Shown here: positions 8,285 to 16,227 of the stretch, in pieces
Layout of the letters: each line of letters begins with the position of its first letter
Numbering within the stretch: the first letter of the stretch is position 1
Source of the DNA: Brevibacillus_C sp046036945
GTDB taxonomy: Bacteria > Bacillota > Bacilli > Brevibacillales > Brevibacillaceae
Length of the DNA stretch: 64,000 bases
Assembly (NCBI RefSeq): GCF_046036945.1
Contig: NZ_JBJQOQ010000014.1
Coordinates: 65,608-129,607, forward strand
Reading direction: 5' to 3'
The notes under the pieces: generated by a model
What the model was told of the DNA's origin: nothing
Databases searched by the model: none
What the model saw: only the letters and a program-made list of their open reading frames with translations
Translations under genes and position numbers: made by a program

Positions 8285-9358
8285 ATGCGGCAGAGCTTAC
8301 AAATCGCAGGTGCTTTTGTTGGATTGATTGTCGGAGCAGGGTTTGCTTCGGGACAAGAAGTGCTCCAGTTCTTTACCAGTTTTGGACTGGCCGGGATGGC
8401 AGGCACGCTGATCGCGACTGCGCTTTTTGCTTTTCTCGGGATGCAGATTGCCCAGCTTGGAAACCGGCTTCAGACGAAATCCCACAAAGAAGTGATCAAC
8501 CATATTTGCGGCCGTTACCTAGGGATTGCAGTAGATATCGTCATTACCTTTTTCCTGTTCGGGGTAACGGTCGTCATGATGGCGGGCAGCGGATCCCTGT
8601 TTGAACAGCAATTCGGGATGCCCAGCTACCTGGGAAGCATCTTCATGGTAGTAGTCACGATTTTAACTGTTTGCCTAAATATTCGGAAAATTATTACTCT
8701 GATGGGCATGTTTACTCCGGTTTTAATGGCCGTCGTTGTGATTCTCGCCATTTATTCTCTTTCTTCGATGGACGCCAGCTTCTCTGAACTGAATCAGTTC
8801 GCCGACCCTCAGGCAGCGGCAGCCTCCAACTGGGCATTAGGCTCCTTCCTGTACGTGTCCTACAACATCGCGGCAGGGGTCGCGATGCTGGCAGTCATCA
8901 GCACGACCGCAAAAAACAGCAAACAGGCGGGTATGGGCGGCTTGCTGGGCGGTCTGGGCCTTGGACTGCTGATTATCCTGATCAATCTCGGAATCTTTTC
9001 CAAGTTTGATCAGGTAAAAGATGTGGACTTGCCCACTCTGGCCCTGGCCGGCCACATTTCTCCTCTGTTGTCCGGGATTATGTCGATCGTCTTGCTGGGG
9101 ATGATCTACAATACGGCAGTTGGCATGCTCTATTCCTTTACGGTCCGGTTTGTGCAGCCTGAACACCCCAGATTCAAGCTGTCGATTATCGGTTTTGGCA
9201 TTCTTTCTTTTGTCGCCAGCCTGGCCGGTTTTACCAAGCTGGTCGGGACGGTTTACCCGCTGATGGGCTACCTCGGCTTTGTGCTGATCGCGGCAACCGT
9301 AGTGGCATGGTTTCGCGGAAGGGCTGCGAAGCAAACGGGGCAGACGGGAGCGTTGTAG
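8285..9358 (+). CDS. YkvI-like membrane protein, putative amino acid/organic solute transporter
   Basis: Polytopic membrane protein of 357 aa with about ten hydrophobic segments. It begins with a conserved amphipathic entry (AGAFVGLIVGAGFASGQE) in which GAGFASGQE resembles the unwound first helix of APC/LeuT-fold transporters. It matches the YkvI (COG3949) family, which has no firmly assigned substrate. AAGGAGG precedes the ATG. Its place at the end of the N-acylamino acid operon suggests transport of a substrate or product, which is inference. A strong terminator follows. Confidence 0.78.
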   Translation: MRQSLQIAGAFVGLIVGAGFASGQEVLQFFTSFGLAGMAGTLIATALFAFLGMQIAQLGNRLQTKSHKEVINHICGRYLGIAVDIVITFFLFGVTVVMMAGSGSLFEQQFGMPSYLGSIFMVVVTILTVCLNIRKIITLMGMFTPVLMAVVVILAIYSLSSMDASFSELNQFADPQAAAASNWALGSFLYVSYNIAAGVAMLAVISTTAKNSKQAGMGGLLGGLGLGLLIILINLGIFSKFDQVKDVDLPTLALAGHISPLLSGIMSIVLLGMIYNTAVGMLYSFTVRFVQPEHPRFKLSIIGFGILSFVASLAGFTKLVGTVYPLMGYLGFVLIAATVVAWFRGRAAKQTGQTGAL

Positions 9359-9440
9359 TCGGTAAAGCTTACATGTACGACAAGCACTTTCAGCTCTCTT
9401 CACAGATATCGCATCCGAATTTGATTCGGCTGAACAGAAA

Positions 9441-9483
9441 AAACAGGCATGATCACACCCCGATCATCTGCCTGTTTTTTTTT
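9441..9483 (+). terminator. Terminator of the racemase/YkvI operon
   Basis: AAACAGGCATGATC pairs with GATCATCTGCCTGTTT around a short loop and runs into nine T residues. Confidence 0.9.
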
Positions 9484-9490
9484 CGCCGGA

Positions 9491-9540
9491 TTGACAAATC
9501 GGTTCTTCTCTTGTATGGTTAGTTACATGAGTAATTAACC
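9491..9540 (+). promoter_or_regulatory. Sigma-A promoter with overlapping GntR-type operator
   Basis: TTGACA (9491-9496), a 17-base spacer and TATGGT (9514-9519). A 24-base near-palindrome, GGTTAGTTAC-ATGA-GTAATTAACC (9517-9540), begins inside the -10 box. Nine of ten arm positions match. This is the expected layout for autorepression by the YtrA-type regulator just downstream. Confidence 0.8.
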
Positions 9541-9557
9541 AATATGGTGGTGGAGAG

Positions 9558-9929
9558 ATGGGACTTTTAATTGATGACAGCCGCCCGATTTTCGTACAAA
9601 TTGCCGAGCGGATCGAAGACGACATCATTGAAGGCGGTCTGCCCGAAGAATCGCAGGTCCCTTCAACGAATCAGTTCGCGGCTTTTTACCAGATCAATCC
9701 GGCGACAGCAGCAAAAGGGGTAAATCTTCTGGTAGATCAAGGGATTTTGTATAAAAAGCGGGGGATCGGCATGTTTGTGGCAACAGGTGCGCGTGCAGTG
9801 TTAATCGAGAAACGCAAGGAGCAGTTTTTCGAACAGTACGTCATAACGATGATTCGCGAGGCAGAGAAGCTGGGGATTACGACAGAACAGTTGATGGATA
9901 TGATCCGGAAAGGAGAACAAGCGCGATGA
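9558..9929 (+). CDS. GntR family transcriptional regulator, YtrA type
   Basis: Short (123 aa) GntR regulator made of a winged-helix domain (DSRPIFVQIAERIEDDIIEGGL at the N-terminus, PSTNQFAAFYQINPATAAKGVNLL as recognition region) and a small helical dimerisation tail. No large ligand domain is present, as usual for the YtrA subfamily that controls ABC exporters. Its stop overlaps the ATPase ATG (ATGA). A palindromic operator overlaps its promoter. Confidence 0.92.
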   Translation: MGLLIDDSRPIFVQIAERIEDDIIEGGLPEESQVPSTNQFAAFYQINPATAAKGVNLLVDQGILYKKRGIGMFVATGARAVLIEKRKEQFFEQYVITMIREAEKLGITTEQLMDMIRKGEQAR

Positions 9930-10819
9930 GCCATGTAGTCGAGGTAAACCGGTTGACAAAGTCGTACGGAAAGGTAACGGCGGTTGTTGATGTCAGCTTT
10001 TCGTTGGAGGAAGGGAAAATTTACGGATTGCTGGGGCGGAACGGAGCCGGCAAAACGACGATCATGCAAATGATCACAGCCCAGCTCTTAGCCACGAGCG
10101 GGGAATTGAACGTATTCGGGGAAAATCCTTATGAGAACAACCGGGTGCTTAGCAAAATATGTTTCATCAAGGAAAGCCAGAAGTATCCCGAAACTTTTCG
10201 TATTGTCGACGTGCTGGAAGTAGCCGCTTTGTTCTTTCCGAATTGGGATCGGGACTACGCATACTCGCTGATCGAGGATTTCCGGCTGCCGTTGAAACGG
10301 AGAATGAAGAAGTTGTCCAGGGGGATGCTTTCCGCTGTGGGCATTGTCGTAGGGCTTGCCAGCAGGGCTCCGCTAACGATCTTCGACGAGCCGTATCTGG
10401 GCCTTGACGCCGTATCCAGGAACATGTTTTACGACCTGTTGATCGAGGATTACGCAGCTTATCCGCGCACCATCATCCTATCGACGCATCTGATCGACGA
10501 AGTCAGCCAGATTCTGGAGCACGTCCTGGTCATTGATCAAGGCAAGCTGATTCTCAATGAAAATGCAGAGGCGATGCGCGGGCGTGCGATCACTGTCGTC
10601 GGCCCCATGTCAAAGGTTGATGTCTTCACGGCGGGCAGGGAGGTCATCTGCCGCGAACCGTTTGGCGGTCTCGCTTCGGCGACTGTATGGGGAAGCCTGG
10701 ACAGGGAAGACAAAAAGCAAGCCGGCGAGTTGGGACTGGAACTCGCGGCAGTATCGTTGCAGCAGTTAATCGTCCACCTTACCCGTGAAAAAACCGAACG
10801 AAAGGCGGCAATCCAATGA
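9926..10819 (+). CDS. ABC transporter ATP-binding protein (YtrB-like)
   Basis: ATPase of a drug/peptide-type exporter. Walker A LLGRNGAGKTT and Walker B LTIFDEPYLGLD are clear. The signature is a divergent KLSRGMLSAVGI instead of LSGGQ-R, as is common in the YtrB group. The C-terminal 80 residues are a variable accessory region. It overlaps both neighbours by four bases, so regulator, ATPase and membrane protein form one tightly coupled operon, of a type often induced by cell-wall antibiotics. Confidence 0.87.
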   Translation: MSHVVEVNRLTKSYGKVTAVVDVSFSLEEGKIYGLLGRNGAGKTTIMQMITAQLLATSGELNVFGENPYENNRVLSKICFIKESQKYPETFRIVDVLEVAALFFPNWDRDYAYSLIEDFRLPLKRRMKKLSRGMLSAVGIVVGLASRAPLTIFDEPYLGLDAVSRNMFYDLLIEDYAAYPRTIILSTHLIDEVSQILEHVLVIDQGKLILNENAEAMRGRAITVVGPMSKVDVFTAGREVICREPFGGLASATVWGSLDREDKKQAGELGLELAAVSLQQLIVHLTREKTERKAAIQ

Positions 10820-11505
10820 ACCCGATCAGTAATGTGATAAAAATGCATCTCAGGGATAAGACGATGTGGTTCTTTGTTCCGTGGTTCATTTTATTTTCCA
10901 GCTTCTTAATAAATCTTTTCATCGGCTATTTCTTCGGGGGAAAAGAGCCGATCTATACCGGGGGAATCGCCTCTATCTACATTTATATGTTTATTGTAGG
11001 AACGATAATCTTGACCCATACATTTCCCTTCGCGCTTGGCTTTAGCATTCGGAGAACGGATTACTTTCTGGGCACCTCCGGGATGGCTGTTGCGGTCAGC
11101 GCAGTTACGGCGATCCTGTTCTATCTGCTCTCGATCGCGGAGAGACTGACAGGGGATTGGGGAGTAAATTTACACTTTTTTCACTTGCCCTATTTGAATG
11201 ATGGGTCAGCCATTCAACAACTGGGAGTCTATTTTATCTTGATGCTGCACATGTATTTTCTCGGGTTTGCCATATCCAGCATCCATCGGCGGTTCGGTCG
11301 CTACGGCATGTTCGCTTTTTTCATCGCGGTTATTCTTGTCCTGAGCGTTGTTGGATATATGTGCACGTATTATCATTGGTGGGGCGATATTTTCGGCTGG
11401 CTGGTTCACCATTCCGCAGCCCAAATTGCCTTGTGGATGGTGCCGTTGATCCTCGTTTATATGCTTGTGTCGTACCTCATGCTCCGCAAAGCGACTGTAC
11501 GCTAG
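10816..11505 (+). CDS. ABC transporter membrane subunit
   Basis: Hydrophobic protein of 229 aa with six predicted membrane segments, the first beginning at about residue 18 (WFFVPWFILFSSFLI). No soluble domain. It starts inside the stop of the ATPase gene (ATGA) and is the natural membrane partner of that ATPase. The Cys-rich peptide gene 260 bases downstream makes a role in immunity or export conceivable but not shown. Confidence 0.82.
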   Translation: MNPISNVIKMHLRDKTMWFFVPWFILFSSFLINLFIGYFFGGKEPIYTGGIASIYIYMFIVGTIILTHTFPFALGFSIRRTDYFLGTSGMAVAVSAVTAILFYLLSIAERLTGDWGVNLHFFHLPYLNDGSAIQQLGVYFILMLHMYFLGFAISSIHRRFGRYGMFAFFIAVILVLSVVGYMCTYYHWWGDIFGWLVHHSAAQIALWMVPLILVYMLVSYLMLRKATVR

Positions 11506-11514
11506 CTGTCCTTT

Positions 11515-11544
11515 GCCGTCCGGGATGATCCGGGCGGCTTTTTT
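11515..11544 (+). terminator. Terminator of the GntR/ABC operon
   Basis: GCCGTCCGG pairs with CCGGGCGGC, followed by six T residues. Confidence 0.88.
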
Positions 11545-11615
11545 CGTTGCGGGAGTTGGAGGGATTCCCGCCTTCCATTGAGACGGTTTTTGTAAGAGCC
11601 AGGAAAATGGGTGTT

Positions 11616-11647
11616 TGTAACAGTATCCGACATACGGCTATGTTACA
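11616..11647. promoter_or_regulatory. Inverted repeat upstream of the Cys-rich peptide gene
   Basis: TGTAACA (11616-11622) and TGTTACA (11641-11647) form perfect arms around an 18-base centre. It is a possible operator about 120 bases upstream of the peptide start. A related TGTTACAGTAT occurs at 12179 before the PadR gene. Confidence 0.35.
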
Positions 11648-11764
11648 TAAATCTATTGTAGGCTTTGTGGAAATACCTTGGCCCCCATTCAAGGCGTGAG
11701 CGGATCATCCTCACATGGCTTTTCTGTCCTGTTCTATGTACGAACAAGTAGGAGGTGAAAACGA

Positions 11765-12010
11765 GTGGATGAATTCAAGAAGGACCTCAAACAGTTGAAG
11801 GTAGCTGATTTTAAGGCAAGCGGAATCAACTCCTGGAACAATCCGAGCAAAACCGACACGAAACTGGTTCAATGGTGCAGTTGTTCTTCGTTTTGCAGTT
11901 GCGGTTTTTGCAGCTGCGGTTTTTGCAGCTGCGGCTTCTGCAGCTGCGGTTTCTGCAGTTGCGGTTTTTGCAGATGCGGCAGATGCGGTTTTTGCAGCCG
12001 CTGCAGATGA
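11765..12010 (+). CDS. Cys-rich RiPP precursor, heterocycloanthracin/sonorensin-like
   Basis: Peptide of 81 aa: a charged leader of about 37 residues (MDEFKKDLKQLKVADFKASG..., ending near KLVQW) and a core with five perfect CSCGF repeats plus flanking variants, 17 Cys in all. The leader resembles those of heterocycloanthracin/sonorensin precursors, in which Cys and Ser in such repeats become thiazoles/oxazoles by a YcaO cyclodehydratase. The GTG start has a near-ideal AGGAGGTG seven bases upstream. The core is a 15-base tandem DNA repeat prone to copy changes. No YcaO or dehydrogenase gene is nearby, so the modifying genes, if any, are elsewhere. Confidence 0.82.
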   Translation: MDEFKKDLKQLKVADFKASGINSWNNPSKTDTKLVQWCSCSSFCSCGFCSCGFCSCGFCSCGFCSCGFCRCGRCGFCSRCR

Positions 12011-12084
12011 TAGTCACGGATTCATTCAGAAGAGAGGCGTTTCCTGCTTGTTGAGTCTTCAGCTTGCAGGGAGCGCCTTAAGAG

Positions 12085-12129
12085 AACCACCCCGCGTGAC
12101 CTCTTGTGAGGCTGTCGGGGTGGTTTTTT
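12085..12129 (+). terminator. Terminator after the Cys-rich peptide gene
   Basis: AACCACCCCG (12085-12094) pairs with CGGGGTGGTT (12116-12125) and ends in a T run. Confidence 0.9.
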
Positions 12130-12210
12130 ATTGTCAATTAATTTGTGTGACAATGTACCTTGTCTGACACAGTAATATGTGTTACAGTATACGTGGCAAG
12201 GATGGGGGGC

Positions 12211-12576
12211 ATGGGCAGATTGAACGAGTCATCCTACAGCAGTGATTTGGTGCGGGGAAGCATTGATACGATTATCTTGCGGGTGCTTCTTCAAGGAGAC
12301 AATTACGGCTATCAAATCATTAAGGAAATCTATGAGAAAAGCAATCATCTGTTTGAATTAAAAGAACCGACGCTTTATTCGAGTCTTCGCCGCCTGGAAA
12401 AACAACAGATGATCGAATCGTACTGGGGCGAGGAGACGCAGGGCGGCCGCAGGAAATACTACAGGATTACCCGGGCGGGCAGAGAGATGTACCTGCAAAA
12501 CTGTGAAGCATGGCGGGCGGCAAGGGATATGATAGACCGCCTGATCGATTACCGAAAGGAAGGGGAGCCTGTGTGA
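12211..12576 (+). CDS. PadR family transcriptional regulator
   Basis: Winged-helix regulator of about 121 aa. The PadR motif is LVRGSIDTIILRVLLQGDNYGY followed by KEPTLYSSLRRLEKQQMI (recognition helix) and the wing GGRRKYYRITRAG. The frame is open from 12160, but ATG 12211 with AAGGA about eight bases upstream fits the family N-terminus. The stop overlaps a GTG start (GTGA) of the next gene. PadR plus a downstream membrane protein with a four-helix prefix domain is a common Firmicute arrangement. Confidence 0.9.
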   Translation: MGRLNESSYSSDLVRGSIDTIILRVLLQGDNYGYQIIKEIYEKSNHLFELKEPTLYSSLRRLEKQQMIESYWGEETQGGRRKYYRITRAGREMYLQNCEAWRAARDMIDRLIDYRKEGEPV

Positions 12577-13247
12577 AAGAGCTGGAGGAATACGTCGCCG
12601 GATTGTTTGCCGGCTATCCGGTGACAAGCGAGATCAAGGAACTGAAGAGCGAGATCCTGAGCAATCTGGAAGCCAAAGTGACGGATTACATGCAGGATGG
12701 AATGACGTACGAGGAAGCGGTCATTCGCGCCACCAAGAGCATCGACTCGATTGACTTCCTGATTGACGGACATCAGCGGGTGCATTTATATCGGTTCAGC
12801 TTGGAGCTTGTCCAGATGGCATTGCTCTTTGTCCTGGTTGCCTGGATCGTAACCATTCCGCTGCGGATTGTATGGACGGGCATATGGGTGAACGGCCTGT
12901 TTACATTGGCTGTCGCGGCATGCGGTTTGATCTACATGATCCTGTTGGCGCTGAAAAACAGCAGATTTGCCAATGCCGTTGCATCGGTGGATTTAGTCAA
13001 GCTGGGGAAATGGAGAAAAGCAGTCTGGATGCTGTGGGGAATCTACATCCTGGTGATGACGGCGTTTACGGCAGCGGTGAAATTCGGAAGCAATGTGTGG
13101 TTTGGACGTGCGATCCAGATCGATGGACCCTACCAATTTGCTGTTGTTTCACTAGACTTTGCTCTGCCTTTTCTATCGATAATCGTGCCCATCATCTTTC
13201 ATCAGGCACGGATCCTGGCAGAAAAATACGAGGTGAATGCTTCGTGA
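12573..13247 (+). CDS. Membrane protein with permease-prefix (DUF1700-like) N-terminal domain
   Basis: The first 75 residues (VKELEEYVAGLFAGYPVTSEIKELKSEIL...) match the small helical domain found next to PadR regulators. After it come about five membrane segments. The start is GTG 12573 overlapping the PadR stop; the longer frame from 12510 lies inside the PadR gene. It is followed, again with a GTGA overlap, by a DUF4825-like protein. Proteins of this kind are thought to form sensor/effector pairs with the regulator, but no biochemical role is known. Confidence 0.78.
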   Translation: MKELEEYVAGLFAGYPVTSEIKELKSEILSNLEAKVTDYMQDGMTYEEAVIRATKSIDSIDFLIDGHQRVHLYRFSLELVQMALLFVLVAWIVTIPLRIVWTGIWVNGLFTLAVAACGLIYMILLALKNSRFANAVASVDLVKLGKWRKAVWMLWGIYILVMTAFTAAVKFGSNVWFGRAIQIDGPYQFAVVSLDFALPFLSIIVPIIFHQARILAEKYEVNAS

Positions 13248-13807
13248 GGAAGAGAAACCTGTTGATCATCGCGCTTTTCATCACCGGTGCTCTCGGGATG
13301 ACGATCGTTGAAGCGCAAATCAAGCCCGAAATGGAAAGACAGCAGGAGCAGTACCGATTGGATCAGCTCAATCCCTTGACTCACGACTTTCAGAGCGTCC
13401 TGCCGTATAAAAACAAGTATATGGGCAATGCGGGCAATCTCATCAATCTCAACTATCATCTGCCGCTTGGCGATATCGTGGCATCTTTTCAGCTTTACCC
13501 CGAGGAGCTTACGGCAGAGGTTTTCTACGATCGGAAGGCGGCAGATCTGGATGAAAAACGGCTGAAACAGGCCCTTCTCTACAATTCCACGGCCAATTTT
13601 GTGCTGATAGACAACCTGCAGGCTTTGAAACTGAGTTTTAACGGAACCTCGTACACGATAACGAGAGAAGCAGTAGAAAAATGGTACGGCGACCGCTTCA
13701 AGGAATTGCAGGATAATGAGACGTGGAAGAAAGAGGTCCAGGGCCCTTTGGCGGATCCAGCTTATGCCCGGAGATTTTACGAGCAGAATGTGGCAGTCGA
13801 ATCATAA
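13244..13807 (+). CDS. DUF4825-like exported or membrane-anchored protein
   Basis: Protein of 187 aa with a single N-terminal hydrophobic segment (LLIIALFITGALGMTIV) and a soluble outer domain. LPYKNKYMGNAGNLINLNYHLP and the later two-stranded segments resemble DUF4825. The GTG start overlaps the stop of the upstream gene (GTGA). It is probably the third member of the PadR operon. Function unknown. Confidence 0.68.
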   Translation: MRKRNLLIIALFITGALGMTIVEAQIKPEMERQQEQYRLDQLNPLTHDFQSVLPYKNKYMGNAGNLINLNYHLPLGDIVASFQLYPEELTAEVFYDRKAADLDEKRLKQALLYNSTANFVLIDNLQALKLSFNGTSYTITREAVEKWYGDRFKELQDNETWKKEVQGPLADPAYARRFYEQNVAVES

Positions 13808-13849
13808 AACCCTGCAACCGCCGATTCCGGCTGTTGCAGGGTTTTTCCC
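13807..13849 (+). terminator. Terminator of the PadR operon
   Basis: AAACCCTGCAAC pairs perfectly with GTTGCAGGGTTT, followed by TT. Confidence 0.85.
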
Positions 13850-13883
13850 GTTTCGCTGCTTTCTCTCTATAATATTTGCTTGT

Positions 13884-14966
13884 TTATTCGTTTTCTACCA
13901 GGATTTTTGTCGCTCCACCCATTGGTGGCATGCTCTTGGTTACGATCGGACCGTAGAAGGCGTACACCTTGGCTCCCTGTTTCAAATCGTCAAGTGACAG
14001 CGGCTGATTGTCTTTTGTGCTGAGAATCGGAGTGTCTTTATCTACACGCAGGTAGATCTGTTCATAGCCCAGATCAGTCAGTTTTTCTCCTTTGACTAGC
14101 ACTTTTTTCGAACCGTCCGCAGCTGTGGTCACTTCCGCGATCTCACCGGCTGTACCCAACGTATCTTTGGCAGCCTGGCTTCCTTTGACGATAATCTTCT
14201 CCGCGGTTGTCATTGGAGGAATGCTCAGGGTCATGAACGGCGCATGGACTACCTTGATTTCCATGCCAAGGGCGAGATCGGAGACTGTCCGTTTTTGATT
14301 GTCTTCCGTGACGATCTCGGTTTCATCCGAGATGTTGAGCCTGATACCGTTCAAAAAACCGTTTAACTCGATTTGGCTGCCTTTTTCCCCAGTGATAATG
14401 TTCGTGATGGTACCTTCTTTGGTGTTGGCGGCAACCTCCTCGGATTTTTCGGAAGAGATCGTGATCGTCCCTGTTACGCCAACCGTGACGTTTTCCTTCA
14501 AGACATCTTGGACGAACTTCAGCGGGACGTAGGTTTTGTCATCCTTCAACTCAGGCGCTGTACCCAAGGTTACATTCATTCTGGCAATGTTGTATTGGTC
14601 TTCGCCAATTTTGATCAAGAACCACTGGTTCCCTTTGACCAGCTCAGTCCCCTGTGTCTCAGGATTCCAGGTCAGCTTGTAGCCTAATTCTTCGGCGATC
14701 GCGCGGAGCGGAACCATGATTTCCTTTTGGTTATTTTCGTATACTTTGTTTTCATCCCGGGAAAGTCCCTTGCCGTTGACGACCAGATTGTAGTGAAGTC
14801 CTCCCGCTGAATCGAGCGGTTGCGAAAGAATTACAGCTTGGTTAGGATCCAGCTTGTCTGCCGATTGTCCCTGATTTACATTATAGATAGCTGCAGCAGG
14901 ATGCACAGATGTGGCAAACATGGCTGTGAATAGGGCGGCGGTTCCGAGTAATTTTACGCTTTTCAT
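13884..14966 (-). CDS. Exported protein with copper amine oxidase N-terminal (stalk) domain
   Basis: Secreted 360-aa protein. The signal peptide (MKSVKLLGTAALFTAMF...) is cleaved near HPAAA. Residues about 60-160 form the Cu_amine_oxidN1 stalk fold (MVPLRAIAEELGYKLTW, YVPLKFVQDVL), a wall-associated module not linked to copper or oxidase activity. The remaining 200 residues hold two related beta-rich segments (IIVKGSQAAKDT / ILVENE). Paenibacillaceae encode many such proteins. It converges on the PadR operon; AGGAGGAG precedes its ATG. Confidence 0.87.
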   Translation of the reverse strand: MKSVKLLGTAALFTAMFATSVHPAAAIYNVNQGQSADKLDPNQAVILSQPLDSAGGLHYNLVVNGKGLSRDENKVYENNQKEIMVPLRAIAEELGYKLTWNPETQGTELVKGNQWFLIKIGEDQYNIARMNVTLGTAPELKDDKTYVPLKFVQDVLKENVTVGVTGTITISSEKSEEVAANTKEGTITNIITGEKGSQIELNGFLNGIRLNISDETEIVTEDNQKRTVSDLALGMEIKVVHAPFMTLSIPPMTTAEKIIVKGSQAAKDTLGTAGEIAEVTTAADGSKKVLVKGEKLTDLGYEQIYLRVDKDTPILSTKDNQPLSLDDLKQGAKVYAFYGPIVTKSMPPMGGATKILVENE

Positions 14967-15000
14967 GGTGCTCTCCTCCTATGTTTCCTAGCTTTTATTG

Positions 15001-15026
15001 TGTTACATTTCGTTCGACGAGTCGTC
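15001..15026 (+). promoter_or_regulatory. Candidate ECF41 autoregulated promoter
   Basis: TGTTACA (15001-15007), 15 bases, CGTC (15023-15026). The published ECF41 target motif is TGTCACA with a CGTC -10 box. It lies about 110 bases upstream of the sigma factor gene. Confidence 0.45.
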
Positions 15027-15136
15027 TGTGCCGTTCGTTTCAACTTTTTTATCACAGCTGAAAAATGCATTCAAATTAGATAAGTGTGACCCCACGAGAG
15101 AGTTCGCCATTTTGCCGGAAAGGACGGGAGACAGCG

Positions 15137-16003
15137 ATGGAGTTTGAAACCATGTATACGCAATACCGAACAATGCTTATGTCCATCGCCTACCATATGC
15201 TTGGTTCGCTGGCTGATGCGGAAGACATCGTTCAGGAAGTATTTCTCGAGGTGCAGCAGCAGGATACAAACCGTATCGAAAACATGAAAGCTTATCTGGC
15301 CAAAGCGGTCACCAATCGATGCATCAACTATACGAAGTCGGCCCGCAAGCGAAGGGAAGTGTACGTCGGACCGTGGCTCCCGGAGCCAATCGTCGCCCTC
15401 TCGCAGGAAGATCCGATGGAGCTGGTCATGAAAGACGAGGTCATTTCCTACGCTTTGCTCGTCGCACTGGAGCAGTTGAACGCAGTGGAAAGGGCGATTT
15501 TCATCCTGAGGGAAGCGCTTGATTACAGTTACAGGGAAATTGCTGAGATCCTGCATAAAACGGAAGAAAATTGCCGAAAAATACACAGCCGCATCAAAAA
15601 GAAGCTGCACCGTGATGGCGCGGTCTCCTCCTCCCGATCGAACAGTGAAGAAGATCTGGTCAATTTATTCATCGATGCAGCGAAAACGGGAAACTTCAAC
15701 GAATTGATCCATCGGTTGACCGACGACGCGGCTATGGTTACCGATGGCGGCGGCAAGGTGCGCGGCGCCTTGCGCCCGATCATTGGGCGTGAGCGCATCT
15801 TGGCGCTTCTGGAAGGAATTGCTCCCAGAGGGTATTTTGCGGGAGATTTCCTCCCTGTATACGTTAACGGCCAGCGGGGCGTCCTGCTTGTGACGGATGG
15901 CCGGCCGGCGAAAGAAATCGGGTTTGCCCGGGATGAAAAACAGGATCGTATTACACGCATCTTTGTCGTCGCAAATCCCGACAAGCTGGCGCATCTTCAA
16001 TAA
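15137..16003 (+). CDS. ECF41-type RNA polymerase sigma factor with fused SnoaL-like domain
   Basis: Sigma-70 family ECF protein of 288 aa. Region 2 (YRTMLMSIAYHMLGSLADAEDIVQE) and region 4 (ERAIFILREALDYSYREIAEIL) are intact. A C-terminal extension of about 100 residues carries the DGGGK signature that defines ECF41. In this group the extension replaces a separate anti-sigma factor. ATG 15137 has GGGAG upstream; the frame from 15086 is non-coding extension. The downstream AhpD/carboxymuconolactone decarboxylase-like gene is the classical ECF41 target. Confidence 0.92.
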   Translation: MEFETMYTQYRTMLMSIAYHMLGSLADAEDIVQEVFLEVQQQDTNRIENMKAYLAKAVTNRCINYTKSARKRREVYVGPWLPEPIVALSQEDPMELVMKDEVISYALLVALEQLNAVERAIFILREALDYSYREIAEILHKTEENCRKIHSRIKKKLHRDGAVSSSRSNSEEDLVNLFIDAAKTGNFNELIHRLTDDAAMVTDGGGKVRGALRPIIGRERILALLEGIAPRGYFAGDFLPVYVNGQRGVLLVTDGRPAKEIGFARDEKQDRITRIFVVANPDKLAHLQ

Positions 16004-16155
16004 AGTTCTGCGAATCTCTGGGAGGCTAGTTTTTCATTGGAAGATGTCCAGTGAACCGGGTACCGGCTGACTATGCATGATTTTTGAATTTCGCTCGCAA
16101 AATATAGATTGATGATAGCAGCCGGAGTACTTATTTTGTACTTTTTTATTATTCA

Positions 16156-16185
16156 TGTCACAAATCGGCTGGCTGTTTTGTTCTA
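16156..16185 (+). promoter_or_regulatory. Candidate ECF41 promoter of the AhpD-like gene
   Basis: TGTCACA (16156-16162) matches the ECF41 -35 motif exactly. The region 16 bases downstream reads TGTT instead of CGTC, so the -10 match is partial. Confidence 0.55.
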
Positions 16186-16227
16186 TTAGTGAAAGGCAAA
16201 TCCATGCATGATGAGGAGGAACTTCCC

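Noticed and set aside
11880..12005. Short tandem repeats that might suggest a CRISPR or minisatellite
   Set aside because: The 15-base period is in frame with CSCGF codons behind a good ribosome site, so it is the core of a peptide gene. There are no spacers.
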